Assembly: GCA_021776685.1 (NCBI GenBank)
Contig: JAJFFJ010000108.1
Span: 1 to 60,975, forward strand
Direction: 5' to 3'
DNA: 60,975 nt
Source of the DNA: Alphaproteobacteria bacterium
GTDB taxonomy: Bacteria; Pseudomonadota; Alphaproteobacteria; Bin65
This document shows, piece after piece, positions 1 to 9,679 of this stretch. Every line of letters starts with the position of its first letter. Positions within the stretch are counted from its first letter, which is position 1. The notes under the pieces are model-generated. The model was not told where the DNA came from and did no database searches. It saw nothing but the letters and a program-made list of their open reading frames with translations. Both the position numbers and the translations under genes were made by a program.

Positions 1-1043
1 AGCCCCAGAAACCCGCAGCGAAAGCCAGAGCCGAGCGCGGCGGAGCTTTCCGGCTCCCAATGGAAACTCGAATCGTTGAGCGCCAGTTTCTGCAGCGAAT
101 CACGCAGATGCTCGAACTCGCCATTGTCCACCGGGAACATGCCGCAAAACACAACGGGCAGCGACGGCTGGAAGCCCGGCAATGGCTCCCCGGCCGGCCG
201 TCGCTCGTCGGTCAGCGTGTCGCCTACCTGAGTGTCCGCCACGGTCTTGATGCCTGCCAGGATGAAGCCGATCTGCCCTGGTCCCAACTCGCCGACCATT
301 TCCCGTTTGGGCGTGAAGACGCCGACCCCGTCCACGTCATAGGAGGCGCCTGCGGCCATCATGCGGATTTTCTGGCCCTTCTTCAGCACGCCATCCACAA
401 CACGCACCAGGGTGATGACTCCCAGGTAACTGTCGTACCAGCTGTCCACCAGCAACGCTTTCAGGGGCGCGCTACGATCACCTTTGGGCGCGGGCAGGCG
501 CTTTACCAGCGCTTCCAGCACTTCTTTCACGCCCTGGCCGGTCTTGGCTGAAATCGGCAATGCGTCGGACGCATCCAGGCCAATCACATCCTCGATCTGC
601 TGCTTGATGCGCTCGGGCTCGGCCGCTGGCAGGTCGATCTTGTTCAGCACCGGCACGATTTCGTTATTGGCATCGAGCGCCAGATAGACATTGGCCAGTG
701 TTTGCGCTTCCACCCCCTGTGACGCGTCGACCACCAGCAATGAACCCTCGCACGCTGCCAGCGAACGGCTGACCTCGTAGGAAAAATCCACGTGGCCGGG
801 CGTGTCCATCAGGTTCAGTTCGTAGGTCTCGCCGTCGTCGGCCTTGTAGAGCAGGCGTACGGTCTGGGCCTTGATCGTGATGCCCCGCTCACGCTCGATA
901 TCCATCGAGTCGAGCACCTGCTCCTTCATCTCACGGACGGTCAGCCCGCCGGTGACCTGAATCAGCCGGTCAGCAAGGGTCGATTTGCCATGATCGATAT
1001 GGGCAATGATCGAAAAATTGCGGATATGGTCGAGGTCGGTCAT
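1..1043 (-). CDS. lepA: Elongation factor 4 (LepA), C-terminus cut by the window edge
   Basis: Translation GTPase that back-translocates or remodels stalled ribosomes. The reading frame starts at ATG 1043 and runs off the left edge after about 347 codons of a roughly 600-residue family. The G domain is clear: AHIDHGKST at residues 14-22 (P-loop), RGIT at 53-56 (G2), DTPGH at 80-84 (G3) and NKID at 134-137 (G4). The EF4-type continuation into domain 2 ([10 protein letters not shown]) distinguishes it from EF-Tu and EF-G. The start matches the family N-terminus ([20 protein letters not shown]). It is transcribed away from the AEC transporter gene at 1200, leaving a 156-base divergent spacer. 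Confidence 0.97.
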   Translation of the reverse strand, partial: MTDLDHIRNFSIIAHIDHGKSTLADRLIQVTGGLTVREMKEQVLDSMDIERERGITIKAQTVRLLYKADDGETYELNLMDTPGHVDFSYEVSRSLAACEGSLLVVDASQGVEAQTLANVYLALDANNEIVPVLNKIDLPAAEPERIKQQIEDVIGLDASDALPISAKTGQGVKEVLEALVKRLPAPKGDRSAPLKALLVDSWYDSYLGVITLVRVVDGVLKKGQKIRMMAAGASYDVDGVGVFTPKREMVGELGPGQIGFILAGIKTVADTQVGDTLTDERRPAGEPLPGFQPSLPVVFCGMFPVDNGEFEHLRDSLQKLALNDSSFHWEPESSAALGSGFRCGFLG

Positions 1044-1199
1044 ATGGTCGAAAATGTCATGTAAAACGTTGATTTTCAGCGCTTCATGTGCGCTCCGCCA
1101 CGGCCATTGGCAAGAGGCAGGTTGAAGCGGCGGATTGGGGGGTAGGCCGTTGTCGCCGCCTGCGCTACACCGGTGGGCCTGCCACAGCAAGACGCCTCT

Positions 1200-2162
1200 A
1201 TGGACGCCACCCTTCCCATTATTCTGCCTGTCTTCGGGTTGATTCTCCTTGGTTACATCATGGGCAAGACGCCGTTGATCACCAAGGCGGGCGTCAGCGG
1301 CATCAACAATTTCGTCTTCTACTGCGCGATCCCGGCACTGCTCTTCCGCACCATGAGCAAGCTGGAGAATCTCGAGAATGCCGACCCGACCATCTTTCTC
1401 GCCTATTACTTGCCGGTTTTCCTGCTGTTTGGCGTGACCTGGCTCTTGGCGCGCCACGTTTTTCATCTGCCGGCGCAGGAGCGGGCGATGATGGCCATGG
1501 GCGCCAGCTTCTCCAACACGGTGCTGCTGGGGCTGGCGCTGGTCAGCTTTGCCTATGGCGAGCGCGGGTTGGTGCCGCTGACCCTGATCATCTCGATCCA
1601 TCCAATCGTGCTGATCGCGCTGCCAACCATCCTGATCGAGATTGCCCGCGCCCGCGAGGGTGAGGCGGCCAATACCAGTTTTCTCGCTACGTCCTGGACC
1701 ATTGCCCGCTCCCTGTTGAAGAATCCGCCGGTGGTGGGCATGGCGGCCGGCGCGCTTTGGGCGCTGACCGGCTTCGGCTACCACCCGATTGCGGAGCGGT
1801 TTATTGGCCTTCTCGCGAATGTGGCGGCGCCGGCGGCTTTGTTTGCGCTCGGGGCGACACTGGTGCAGTTCCGCATCCGCGGTGATTTCAGCCAGACGGC
1901 GACGATGACCACACTCAAGCTGGCAGTTCTGCCAGTGATGGTCTTCATTTCCGCCCAGTATGTGTTCCAGCTCGAGCCGCTGCTGGTCGCCGTTGCCACC
2001 ATTAACGCCAGCATGCCCAGCGGCGTGAACGTCTTCCTCCTGGCATCCCACTATGGCATCTATGTCCAGCGGGCCGCCGCAACGGTGCTGCTGACCACGG
2101 CGCTGTCGATAATTGCGGCGGCGCTGGTGATGGGCGAGTTCGTCCACCTGACAACTCCTTGA
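1200..2162 (+). CDS. AEC-family (auxin efflux carrier type) transporter
   Basis: Predicted inner-membrane carrier of 320 residues, the usual AEC length. It opens with [20 protein letters not shown], then an AEC-typical N-terminal bundle ([20 protein letters not shown]). About ten hydrophobic segments follow, and the C-terminal half contains the typical [14 protein letters not shown] segment. ATG 1200 is preferred over an in-frame GTG at 1173, which would add nine polar residues. Family members export organic anions such as malonate or malate; the substrate here cannot be told. Its stop lies 20 bases before the next gene, so the two are probably co-transcribed. Confidence 0.88.
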   Translation: MDATLPIILPVFGLILLGYIMGKTPLITKAGVSGINNFVFYCAIPALLFRTMSKLENLENADPTIFLAYYLPVFLLFGVTWLLARHVFHLPAQERAMMAMGASFSNTVLLGLALVSFAYGERGLVPLTLIISIHPIVLIALPTILIEIARAREGEAANTSFLATSWTIARSLLKNPPVVGMAAGALWALTGFGYHPIAERFIGLLANVAAPAALFALGATLVQFRIRGDFSQTATMTTLKLAVLPVMVFISAQYVFQLEPLLVAVATINASMPSGVNVFLLASHYGIYVQRAAATVLLTTALSIIAAALVMGEFVHLTTP

Positions 2163-2182
2163 GACGCCTCCCGGAGGCCCCC

Positions 2183-2563
2183 ATGAAACTGAACGACCCG
2201 GACGTGGTTGCGGAAGTCACCGCCGCCTTTGATGCGTATGAGCGCGCGCTCATGGACAACGACATTGATGTCCTGAATCAAACCTTTTGGGATGATCCGC
2301 GTACAATCCGCTATGGCATCGGCGTCAATGGCTATGGCCATGCCGAAATCGCTGCCGCGCGGGCCCGCCGGTCGGCCGACGCCCGCACCCTGGAACGCAC
2401 GGTCGTCACGGCGTTTGGCGATGACGTTGCCACCGCCAATACGGAATTCACCCGCGTCGCCAGCGGCCGGCGGGGACGGCAAAGCCAGACCTGGGTCAGG
2501 CTGCCGGAAGGATGGCGGGTTGTATCCGCCCACGTGAGCTGGTTGGACGACGCGGGCGCCTGA
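2183..2563 (+). CDS. AtzH-like / SnoaL-fold protein (DUF3225 type)
   Basis: Small cytosolic protein of 126 residues with the NTF2/SnoaL-like fold pattern: an N-terminal helix ([19 protein letters not shown]), then [29 protein letters not shown] and a C-terminal beta pair ending VSAHVSWLD. This resembles the AtzH/HpxZ family, often linked to amidase or ureide metabolism. ATG 2183 follows a GGAGG ribosome site at 2173-2177 with good spacing, so the longer upstream frame is rejected. It probably forms an operon with the preceding AEC carrier. Function is unknown beyond the fold. Confidence 0.75.
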   Translation: MKLNDPDVVAEVTAAFDAYERALMDNDIDVLNQTFWDDPRTIRYGIGVNGYGHAEIAAARARRSADARTLERTVVTAFGDDVATANTEFTRVASGRRGRQSQTWVRLPEGWRVVSAHVSWLDDAGA

Positions 2564-2594
2564 GATGGCGGGCCGACGCGGATTTTTTTGAAAC

Positions 2595-2629
2595 GTTGCG
2601 AAATGTTGCTTTTTGTTGCGGTTTGTTGC
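2595..2629. repeat. Four GTTGC pentamers at exact 10-base spacing
   Basis: GTTGC occurs at 2595, 2605, 2615 and 2625, each followed by a variable five-base spacer. The period of ten is not a multiple of three, and the segment lies in the 260-base spacer between two convergent genes, so it is not a coding repeat. Helical phasing suggests binding of a protein along one DNA face, but no protein can be named. The local sequence is T-rich on this strand. Confidence 0.6.
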
Positions 2630-2684
2630 TGTCGCGGTGGCCGCGGGATGTTTTTCTCAGATGTGGTGTTTTGTGGGAGAGGCC

Positions 2685-2698
2685 GGTGACTCGTCACC
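2685..2698. promoter_or_regulatory. 14-base palindrome GGTGAC-TC-GTCACC
   Basis: Perfect six-base arms around a TC centre in the convergent spacer between the AtzH-like gene and the secreted-protein gene. It could be a site for a dimeric regulator or a tiny hairpin. It has no T-tract, so it is not called a terminator. Confidence 0.35.
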
Positions 2699-2823
2699 CA
2701 ATCACCTGCCGCACCGTGCCGTTGGCGCGGTAAGATTTCTGATTTTCACCTGTCAAAGAACGATTTGAGAAATAGGTATTATTTCCGATTTTTCAAGCCG
2801 CGAAGGACGGGGAGGGCCGGCGA

Positions 2824-3444
2824 TCAGCGCCCCCGGCGGCGGCGGTCCCGGGCGATACGATCCTCGCGCAGCAACCGGGTGTCGCGTTTGACCGCGGTAT
2901 AGCGGTCGTTGGTCCAGGACACGATCAGCGTCCAGTCCACATCCTTGGGCCGCCACATGGCGATCTTGCCCCGGCCAACGGGCTTCTGATCCAGCGCCTT
3001 CGCTATGCGGGCGCGATGAACGGCCAGAGCCATGCCCGCCGGCCGGGCCGCAACCAGCGCCACCTGGTAGACCCGGTTGCCGGTCAGGCCCGAGGTCAGG
3101 TTCAGGCTATAGAGCCGGCCCTGCCGCTGGGCGACGATTCTGGCGGTAAACAGCAGTTTCCGGCGGCATGCCGTGTCAGCCGGGTGGCAGAGGGCATCGG
3201 CGAGGGCGTTGTCGCTCTGCCGGGACACGATGCGTGCGCCGCCATATTTCAGGATCGCGACCGCCCGGCCCCGGGACATGCCAGGGCTTAGTTTTTGGAA
3301 CAGGCGGGGAAAAAGGCTTTGCGCCTGCGCGTTGCCCGCAGCCGGCCCGAACAGGAGCGCCGCTGCTGCTGTGAGGCCGAGAATTCCTCGCCATACGGGC
3401 CCATGAGGGTGCCCCTTTGGTTGCGCCTGGGGTTGCAGGCTCAT
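2824..3444 (-). CDS. Hypothetical exported protein, partner of the FNT channel
   Basis: A 206-residue protein of unknown function. Residues 1-42 look like a signal peptide: a basic N-region, the hydrophobic stretch ILGLTAAAALLFGPAAG, and a likely cleavage after AQA. The mature part has two cysteines (CHPADTAC) spaced as a possible disulfide and a strongly basic tail (RIARDRRRRGR). The start overlaps the stop of the FNT-family gene by four bases (ATGA), which implies translational coupling and a shared job. I do not recognise a family. Confidence 0.7.
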   Translation of the reverse strand: MSLQPQAQPKGHPHGPVWRGILGLTAAAALLFGPAAGNAQAQSLFPRLFQKLSPGMSRGRAVAILKYGGARIVSRQSDNALADALCHPADTACRRKLLFTARIVAQRQGRLYSLNLTSGLTGNRVYQVALVAARPAGMALAVHRARIAKALDQKPVGRGKIAMWRPKDVDWTLIVSWTNDRYTAVKRDTRLLREDRIARDRRRRGR

Positions 3445-4316
3445 TCGTCGCCCTCGGACCGCCGCCGCAAATAGACGAACCAGTAGACCGCACCCACCAA
3501 CCCGCCGCCGCCGACGATATTGCCGGCGGTGACGCTGACGATGTTGGTCAGGCTGCCGCCCCAGGTCAGGGACTTGAACGCGCCGGCGGTCGTCCCGGCG
3601 GCCTGCCAGAAATCCGGGCCCGCCAGGGCGTGGATGGCATGCCCCAGGGGCAGGAAATAGAGGTTGGCGATGGAATGCTCAAATCCGGCAGCGACGAAGG
3701 CGGCAATCGGCGGCACGATCACGGCGACTTTGCCAATCACGGAGCGGGCGCTGAAGGTCATCCATACCGCCAGGCACACCAGCACATTGCACAGCACGCC
3801 CAGGAAGAAGCCTTCCACCGGCGATAGCGAGGATTTGGCCGCCGCGATGCGCAGCAGCGTCACGCCCACGGCGCCGCCCCCCAGGCCATGATGGCCGGCG
3901 AGAAATACCAGGGCCGCCGTGCCCACCGCGCCGGCCATATTGCCGGCAAACACAACCGCCCAGACATACAGCAGCCGCCGGGTCGACACCCGCCGGCCCG
4001 CCCAGGCCATGACCATGAGATTATCGCCGGTAAACAGCTCTGCACCGCCGATCACCACCAGAATCAGCCCCAGCGCAAACACCGTGCCGCCCAAGAGGCG
4101 CGTCACCCCGAAGGGCAGGGCATCGCCGCTGCCGGTTGTGATCGTGACGGTCATGAAGATCGCGCCGAAGGCGATGAAGGCGCCCGCGAGGACGGCCAGG
4201 GCGAAGAGCGTGATGGTATCGCGGCCGGCTTTCTGCACGCCCACGCTTTCCGCCAACACCGCCATGTCCTGCGGCATCAATGGATCGATCTGACGTTGTT
4301 GCTTGGTTTGGGTCAT
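3441..4316 (-). CDS. Formate/nitrite transporter (FNT) family channel
   Basis: Inner-membrane pentameric channel family for small monovalent anions (formate, nitrite, hydrosulfide). The 291 residues carry both family signatures: AELFTGDN at about 92-99 and NVLVCLAVW at 177-185. The central histidine of the pore lies in FEHSIAN (H214). Six hydrophobic segments are apparent. A strong GGAGGT ribosome site precedes ATG 4316. It is downstream of pheT on the same strand, separated by a 99-base spacer with a triple repeat. The substrate cannot be decided from sequence. Confidence 0.9.
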   Translation of the reverse strand: MTQTKQQRQIDPLMPQDMAVLAESVGVQKAGRDTITLFALAVLAGAFIAFGAIFMTVTITTGSGDALPFGVTRLLGGTVFALGLILVVIGGAELFTGDNLMVMAWAGRRVSTRRLLYVWAVVFAGNMAGAVGTAALVFLAGHHGLGGGAVGVTLLRIAAAKSSLSPVEGFFLGVLCNVLVCLAVWMTFSARSVIGKVAVIVPPIAAFVAAGFEHSIANLYFLPLGHAIHALAGPDFWQAAGTTAGAFKSLTWGGSLTNIVSVTAGNIVGGGGLVGAVYWFVYLRRRSEGDE

Positions 4317-4364
4317 CGTACCTCCGGCAGGAGATTAGCGCAGGCCCGTCACGTCGGGATGACA

Positions 4365-4412
4365 CAGGTCAAACATAACCGGGTCAATCATGACCAGGTC
4401 AAATAAAACCGG
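4365..4412. repeat. 18-base direct repeat and three TTGACC units at 15-base spacing
   Basis: The unit CAGGTCAAAYAWAACCGG occurs at 4365-4382 and 4395-4412, exactly 30 bases apart with two mismatches. Between them is a third RGGTCA, so (A/G)GGTCA lies at 4366, 4381 and 4396 at a constant 15-base interval. On the minus strand these read TTGACC. A perfect inverted repeat GGTCA-ATCA-TGACC covers 4382-4395. The block sits between the pheT stop and the FNT gene start, in the position expected for an operator or promoter of the FNT gene. Confidence 0.6.
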
Positions 4413-4415
4413 CGA

Positions 4416-6833
4416 CTACCCCCTGAGTTCGCCGCCGGTCTGTTTCGCGACATTGGCGACAACCTTCTGGGCGATGGCGTCGATTTCCTCGTCGGTGAGG
4501 GTCGCTTCTGTCGGCTGCAGGGTGACGCTGAGCGCGATGGATTTCTTGCCCGCGCCGATCGTCTCGCCTTCGTAGACGTCGAACAGGGTCACGTCGCTGA
4601 CCAGCGCCTTGTCCGCCCCCCAGGCGGCCCGCACCAACTTGTCCGCCGGAATGTCCGCATCGACCACAAAAGCGAAGTCACGCTCCACCGGCTGGAAGGC
4701 GGATGGGCGCAGCAACGGCCGGGTCTTGCTGGCCTTGGCCTTCTGCGGCGGCAGGTTGTCGAGCATCACCTCGAATCCGACGACAGGGCCGGCAACGTCA
4801 AGGCGGCGCAGCACGCCGGGGTGGATCTCGCCGAACGTGCCCAACACCTTGTTGCCCAGGCGAAAGCTGCCGGCGCGGCCCGGGTGGTACCAGTCCGGCG
4901 TCTCATCGCTCACCTGCAGGCTGGCAACTGGTGCGCCCGCGGCGTCGAGCGCGGCCAGCGCATCGGCCTTGGCGTCGAACACATCCACGGCGCGGGGCTT
5001 GTCTTCCCAGTGACGGGCATCGGCATCGCCGCTGCGGATGCCGCTGGCCACCAGCGACTGGTCTTCCGGTGCAAGGCCGCGATATTGCGGTCCGACCTCA
5101 AAGAGTCCGCTGTCGCCCAGCCCCTTGTCGGCATTTCGCCCCGCCGCCGCGATCAGATTGGGCAGGATCGACGGGCGCATGGCGTCCAGCTCGACGGAGA
5201 TGGGGTTGGCCAGTTGCATGTCCTCGCCGCCGCCGCCGAACAGCGCCGCGTGATCCTGGCGCATGAAGGACCAGGTGACCGCCTCCAGCAGGCCACGGGC
5301 AGCCAGCGCCCGCTGCGCCAGGCGCGTGCGCCGCTGCAACGGGGTCAGGATGTTGCGGGGCAGTGGCGTCGGCGAGCGCATGGGCACCACCGGCACCTTA
5401 TCGAAGCCATGGATGCGCAGGACGTCCTCGACCAGGTCCGCCTCACCATGGGCGTCGCGCCGCCACGGCGGCACCTGCAGGGTCCAGGCATCGCCGGATT
5501 CATCTTTCTGGTCGCCGTCGAAAATGAAGCCGAGGGCTTCGAGAATGCGTTTCTGCTCGGCTTCCGGGACATCGACGCCTCCCAGGCTCTCCACCCGCGT
5601 CGGGTGATAGGTGACCTGCCGTTGCCAGTCGGGCATCTCGCCGGCGTGCACCGCGTGGCTCGGCTCGCCGCCGCAGAATTCCAGCACCAGCCGGGCCGCC
5701 ACCTCCGCGCCCCACCAGGCGGATTCCGGGTCGACCCCCCGCTCGAAGCGATAGCGGGCGTCGGAATTGATGTTGAGCTTGCGGCCGGTGGTGGCGACCC
5801 GGATCGGGTCAAACAGCGCCACCTCAAGGAAGACGTTGGTGGTGTCGTCCTGACAGCCCGTGTTCTCCCCGCCCATGACACCGCCGATGGCGTGGGCGGC
5901 CTCTGCGTCGGCGATCACCACCATTTCGCTGTCGAGGGTGTAGCTGCGGCCGTCCAGGGCCAGGATCTCCTCACCGTCACTCGCCATCCGCATGGTCAGA
6001 TCACCGGCCAGCTTGTCCGCGTCGAACACATGCAGCGGCCGGCCCAGGTCGTAGGTGACGAAATTGGTGATATCGACAAGCGCGCTGATGGGCCGGAGGC
6101 CGATGGCACGCAGGCGTTGCTGCAGCCATTCCGGGCTGGGGCCGTTCTTGACGTTGCGGAAATAGCGGCCCACCACCAGCGGGCAGGCGTCCTCTTTGTC
6201 CGCAGGCAGGTCCCGTTTCCAAGCGATGGGACTGTCGAATTGGCCCTCAACCGCGGCCGCGTCATAAGCCTTGAGTGTGCCGATGCCGGAAGCTGCCAGG
6301 TCCCGCGCGATGCCATAGACGCCCAGCGCGTCCTGCCGGTTGGGCGTGATCGCAATCTCGATCATCGGGTCGTCGAGACCCATCAGGCTGGCAAAGGGCT
6401 CGCCCACGGCTGCGTCGTCCGGCAGTTCGATGATGCCTTCATGCTCGTCGGAGAGCCCCATTTCCTTCTCGGACACCAGCATGCCGTTGGATTCCTGGCC
6501 GCGGATCTTGCCGGCCTTGAGCGTCATGTCGGAGCCGGGGATATAGCTGCCTACGGGCGCAAAGACGCCCTTCATGCCCGCGCGGGCGTTGGGTGCGCCG
6601 CAGACCACCTGCACCTGCGCCTCGCCGGTATCGACCACGCAGACCTGCAGCCGGTCGGCGTCGGGATGCTTTTCCGCACTGACCACATGGGCGACCGTAA
6701 AGGCAGCCAGCTGCGCGGCCTGATCCTCAATCGCCTCCACTTCGAGGCCGATCGCGGTCAGCTTGTCACCGATCTCAGCGATCGGCGCATCGGTCTCCAG
6801 ATATTCTTTCAGCCAGCTCAGCGTGAATTTCAT
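4416..6833 (-). CDS. pheT: Phenylalanyl-tRNA synthetase beta subunit
   Basis: The beta subunit of the alpha2-beta2 enzyme that charges tRNA-Phe; it binds tRNA and edits mischarged Tyr. At 805 residues it has the full family length. It starts with MKFTLSWLKEYLETDAPIAE and has the tRNA-binding OB domain at about 39-150 (HPDADRLQVC, KIRGQESNGMLVSEKE). The B3/B4 editing region follows (DITNFVTYDLGRPLHVFDADK), then the B5 domain, the catalytic-like core, and a C-terminal FDX-ACB anticodon-binding domain. It is separated from pheS by a PcfJ-like gene, which is unusual. Confidence 0.97.
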   Translation of the reverse strand: MKFTLSWLKEYLETDAPIAEIGDKLTAIGLEVEAIEDQAAQLAAFTVAHVVSAEKHPDADRLQVCVVDTGEAQVQVVCGAPNARAGMKGVFAPVGSYIPGSDMTLKAGKIRGQESNGMLVSEKEMGLSDEHEGIIELPDDAAVGEPFASLMGLDDPMIEIAITPNRQDALGVYGIARDLAASGIGTLKAYDAAAVEGQFDSPIAWKRDLPADKEDACPLVVGRYFRNVKNGPSPEWLQQRLRAIGLRPISALVDITNFVTYDLGRPLHVFDADKLAGDLTMRMASDGEEILALDGRSYTLDSEMVVIADAEAAHAIGGVMGGENTGCQDDTTNVFLEVALFDPIRVATTGRKLNINSDARYRFERGVDPESAWWGAEVAARLVLEFCGGEPSHAVHAGEMPDWQRQVTYHPTRVESLGGVDVPEAEQKRILEALGFIFDGDQKDESGDAWTLQVPPWRRDAHGEADLVEDVLRIHGFDKVPVVPMRSPTPLPRNILTPLQRRTRLAQRALAARGLLEAVTWSFMRQDHAALFGGGGEDMQLANPISVELDAMRPSILPNLIAAAGRNADKGLGDSGLFEVGPQYRGLAPEDQSLVASGIRSGDADARHWEDKPRAVDVFDAKADALAALDAAGAPVASLQVSDETPDWYHPGRAGSFRLGNKVLGTFGEIHPGVLRRLDVAGPVVGFEVMLDNLPPQKAKASKTRPLLRPSAFQPVERDFAFVVDADIPADKLVRAAWGADKALVSDVTLFDVYEGETIGAGKKSIALSVTLQPTEATLTDEEIDAIAQKVVANVAKQTGGELRG

Positions 6834-6973
6834 AAGGCACTTCCAACGAGCGGCCTCCCGGCGATCAGGAAGCCTCGAACAATAGCGGTCTTTCTATCAA
6901 GTTGGCGGTGGCGCACCAACGCGTTTCCCTGCCGCATCGGCCTGACCGGCGCCGCGCCTCAAATGACGCTCCC

Positions 6974-8443
6974 TCAGATGACATAGGGCGCGGTCTTGTC
7001 ATCCAGCAGCGCCCGCACCGCATCGTGGCCGGCGCTGCGGGGCGCACTGCGGCTGGCGACCCGCGCCTTGGCCTGGTTCATGCGCCGGCGGAGGGCCAGG
7101 TGGCGCAGCCGGCGCTGGGCGGTGATGTCGATGTCGCCGTCGGCAAGGAAATCCGCGGCGCTGCCCCACATATAGTCCAGGAACCAGTGAACCTGGCGGC
7201 GCGGCCCCAGATTGTAGAGGCTGTCCGCCGGGCGGAAGGCGAGGGCGGGCAAGAGGTCCTGTGCGGTGCGCAAAACCTCCCGGGCGGGCTCCTCAAAACC
7301 CGCCGCGCGGAAGATGCCTTCCCGCACCATATTCAGCAGCGCGAGCGGCAGATTCACCCGCATCACCGGGATATACATGTCGTAGACCCAGTGGCCGGCG
7401 GTCGGATGAACACGCATCGCCCGGCCGGGCGGCGGCGCAAAGGCACGGAAGGCGCCGGCCAGCGCGTCACTGGACAGTTGGCCAGCGTTGGCGATGATCA
7501 GGCGCGCCAGGACCTCGCTGTCGGCGAAGCTCAATGTGTCCCGGCCGACAAAACGGTAGGCGCGCAGCAGATGCCGGCCTTCCCGGGAACACAGGGTTGC
7601 CTCCAGCTTTGCAAGGGTCGGCTGTTCCAGAAAGGACAGCACCGCCACGTTATCGGCGTCGCCCACCACCACATAGTTGCGCTGGTGCACGAAAGCGCGG
7701 ATCGCCAGGCGCCAGCGGGGGTCAACGCTGCCGTTGGCCAACCCCTTGACCTGCAGCACCGTGCCGTCGGGCTCGACCTCGATGGTCGCGTGCGGGTTGT
7801 TTTTCGCGTCGCGCACCGAATAGACCTCGCACACGGAGTCGGCGACCAGCAGGTCATATTCACCCGCACAATGGCGCATCCGGTCGCCTTCGAAGCGCAG
7901 AGCACCCGGCGACGTCAGCTGCACGATGGTGGCGTCATAGTGGTGGAACACCGGCACGGCGCCTGATTCCCGGGCGCCCGGATACCGGCTATGTTTCATC
8001 GTCCGCCGCCATTTGCGGGCCAGATCTTCGGCCTGGGGGAAGCCCATGCGGTTGAGCGCCCTTTCGACGTCGTCGGGCGCGAGGCCTTCGTTCAGCCAGG
8101 CTGTTACCTGGCGGATGCGCTTGGACAGGCGGCCGTCCAGGCGCAGGAAGACAATCGCGCTGCCGTCCTCTGGCGGATGATCGAGCGCAAAGTCGGCCCA
8201 GTCCGGCAGGGGGCTGTCGTAGACCCGGGTGTCGAAGTCTTCTTCTTCCTCGGGATCAACCAGCAGTACATCGCCCGTTATCCGGTCGCGCTGCACCAGA
8301 TAGTGACGCGGGTGCTCGCGCAGAATCCAGCGCCGGACCGAGCGCGTGATCCAGTTCTGCGCGGCGGTTGCGTCGGCCAATTCCGCCACGGCGGCCACAT
8401 AGGCGTCGACCGCCTCGGTGTTGATGACATTGCGTTGGGACAT
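6974..8443 (-). CDS. PcfJ-like domain protein lying between pheS and pheT
   Basis: Large soluble protein of 489 residues. The central part (about 185-260) has the PcfJ-like pattern: RMRHCAGEYDLLVADSVCEV, then YSVRDAKNNPHATIEV and VLQVKGLANGSVDPRW. A His-Cys pair, an Arg-Asp beta turn and an Asn-rich loop are conserved in that family. An acidic N-terminal part (DPEEEEDFDTRVYDSP) and a helical, tryptophan-containing C-terminal half surround it. PcfJ-like proteins are known from conjugative plasmids and many chromosomes without a clear biochemical role. It is co-directional with pheS (45 bases upstream) and pheT (140 bases downstream), so it probably shares transcripts with them. No transmembrane segment or signal is visible. 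Confidence 0.6.
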   Translation of the reverse strand: MSQRNVINTEAVDAYVAAVAELADATAAQNWITRSVRRWILREHPRHYLVQRDRITGDVLLVDPEEEEDFDTRVYDSPLPDWADFALDHPPEDGSAIVFLRLDGRLSKRIRQVTAWLNEGLAPDDVERALNRMGFPQAEDLARKWRRTMKHSRYPGARESGAVPVFHHYDATIVQLTSPGALRFEGDRMRHCAGEYDLLVADSVCEVYSVRDAKNNPHATIEVEPDGTVLQVKGLANGSVDPRWRLAIRAFVHQRNYVVVGDADNVAVLSFLEQPTLAKLEATLCSREGRHLLRAYRFVGRDTLSFADSEVLARLIIANAGQLSSDALAGAFRAFAPPPGRAMRVHPTAGHWVYDMYIPVMRVNLPLALLNMVREGIFRAAGFEEPAREVLRTAQDLLPALAFRPADSLYNLGPRRQVHWFLDYMWGSAADFLADGDIDITAQRRLRHLALRRRMNQAKARVASRSAPRSAGHDAVRALLDDKTAPYVI

Positions 8444-8488
8444 GACGGCGAAGAATAGGCCGGTGTGCGGCCTGGCAGAAGACCGGGT

Positions 8489-9646
8489 TTACTGCCCCAG
8501 GCCGCCGGTCAGGCTGGGCACGTCGAGCGGCAGGAAGCCATAATGCTTCAGCCAGCGGGTGTCGGCGTCGAAGAAGGTACGCAGATCGGGGATGCCGTAT
8601 TTCAGCATGGCAATGCGCTCGCAGCCCATGCCAAAGGCGAAGCCCTGGTACTTCTCCGGGTCCAGGCCGCACATCTCGATTACGCGTGGATGCACCATGC
8701 CGCTGCCCAGAATTTCCAGCCAGTCGTCATATTCGTCGCCCTGGTGGCCGATGGTCAGTCCGCCGTCGCGCTTGTTGCAGCCGATGTCGACCTCGGCGGA
8801 CGGCTCCGTGAAGGGGAAGTGCGACGGCCGGAAGCGCACGGGCACGTCCTCGACCTCGAAATAGGCTTCGCAGAACTCGATCAAACAGCCCTTCAGGTGG
8901 CCCATATGGGTGGCCTCGTCGATCACCAGCCCCTCGAACTGGTGGAACATGGGCGTGTGGGTCATGTCCGAATCGCAACGATAGGTGCGGCCCGGGCAGA
9001 GAATGCGGATCGGCGGTTCCTGCTTCTCCATGGTGCGGATCTGGACCGGCGACGTGTGGGTCCGCAACAGCATCACTTCCCGCTCGGGCCCGCCCTGCAT
9101 GATGCCGCCATGAAGGTGCGCGGGCAGTTGCGCGCCGGCGCCCTCAAGCTGGTCGGCGGATCCGGCCATGTAGAAGGTGTCGAACATCTGGCGCGCCGGG
9201 TGTTCGCGCGGGATGTTGAGCGCAGTGAAGTTGTACCAGTCGGTCTCGATGTCCGGCCCTTCGGCAATCTCGAAGCCCATCTCGCCGAAGATCGCGGAGA
9301 CCTCTTCGATGGTCTGGGTGATCGGATGCAGCCGGCCCATAGGGTCGGGCCGTGCCGGCAGGGTCACGTCCACCTTTTCCGTCGCGAGCCGCGCGTTCAG
9401 GTCAGCCGACTCGAGGTCGATCTTGCGGGCGTCGATGGCGCCCTGTACTTCGTCGCGCAGCGCATTCAGCGCCTGTCCGGTGGCCTTGCGCGCGACCGGG
9501 TCCAGTCCGCCCAGGGTCTTCATCATCGCCGTGATGCGGCCCTTTTTGCCGAGCGCGGCCACCCTTGCGGTTTCCAGCGTCGCGGCATCGCCCGCACCAG
9601 CAACCGCCTCAAGCAGTTCCGCTTTCAGATCGTCGAGATTGTCCAT
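8489..9646 (-). CDS. pheS: Phenylalanyl-tRNA synthetase alpha subunit
   Basis: Catalytic subunit of PheRS, 385 residues. It has an N-terminal coiled-coil (about 1-90), motif 2 at 219-239 ([19 protein letters not shown]) and motif 3 at 336-356 ([16 protein letters not shown]). These form the class II aminoacylation site for Phe and ATP. A segment at about 161-190 ([20 protein letters not shown]) looks like an insertion between DTFY and LLRTHTSP compared with the usual family sequence, making it longer than the common 330-360 residues. Upstream is a 168-base leader with hairpins and a possible leader peptide. Confidence 0.96.
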   Translation of the reverse strand: MDNLDDLKAELLEAVAGAGDAATLETARVAALGKKGRITAMMKTLGGLDPVARKATGQALNALRDEVQGAIDARKIDLESADLNARLATEKVDVTLPARPDPMGRLHPITQTIEEVSAIFGEMGFEIAEGPDIETDWYNFTALNIPREHPARQMFDTFYMAGSADQLEGAGAQLPAHLHGGIMQGGPEREVMLLRTHTSPVQIRTMEKQEPPIRILCPGRTYRCDSDMTHTPMFHQFEGLVIDEATHMGHLKGCLIEFCEAYFEVEDVPVRFRPSHFPFTEPSAEVDIGCNKRDGGLTIGHQGDEYDDWLEILGSGMVHPRVIEMCGLDPEKYQGFAFGMGCERIAMLKYGIPDLRTFFDADTRWLKHYGFLPLDVPSLTGGLGQ

Positions 9647-9679
9647 GGATCGGCTCGTTGGTGGCTCTTTGGTGAATAT

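Noticed and set aside
4821-6986. Open frame of 721 codons on the plus strand
   Set aside because: It lies opposite pheT, follows the GC-rich third-position bias of that gene, and its translation has no recognisable domain.
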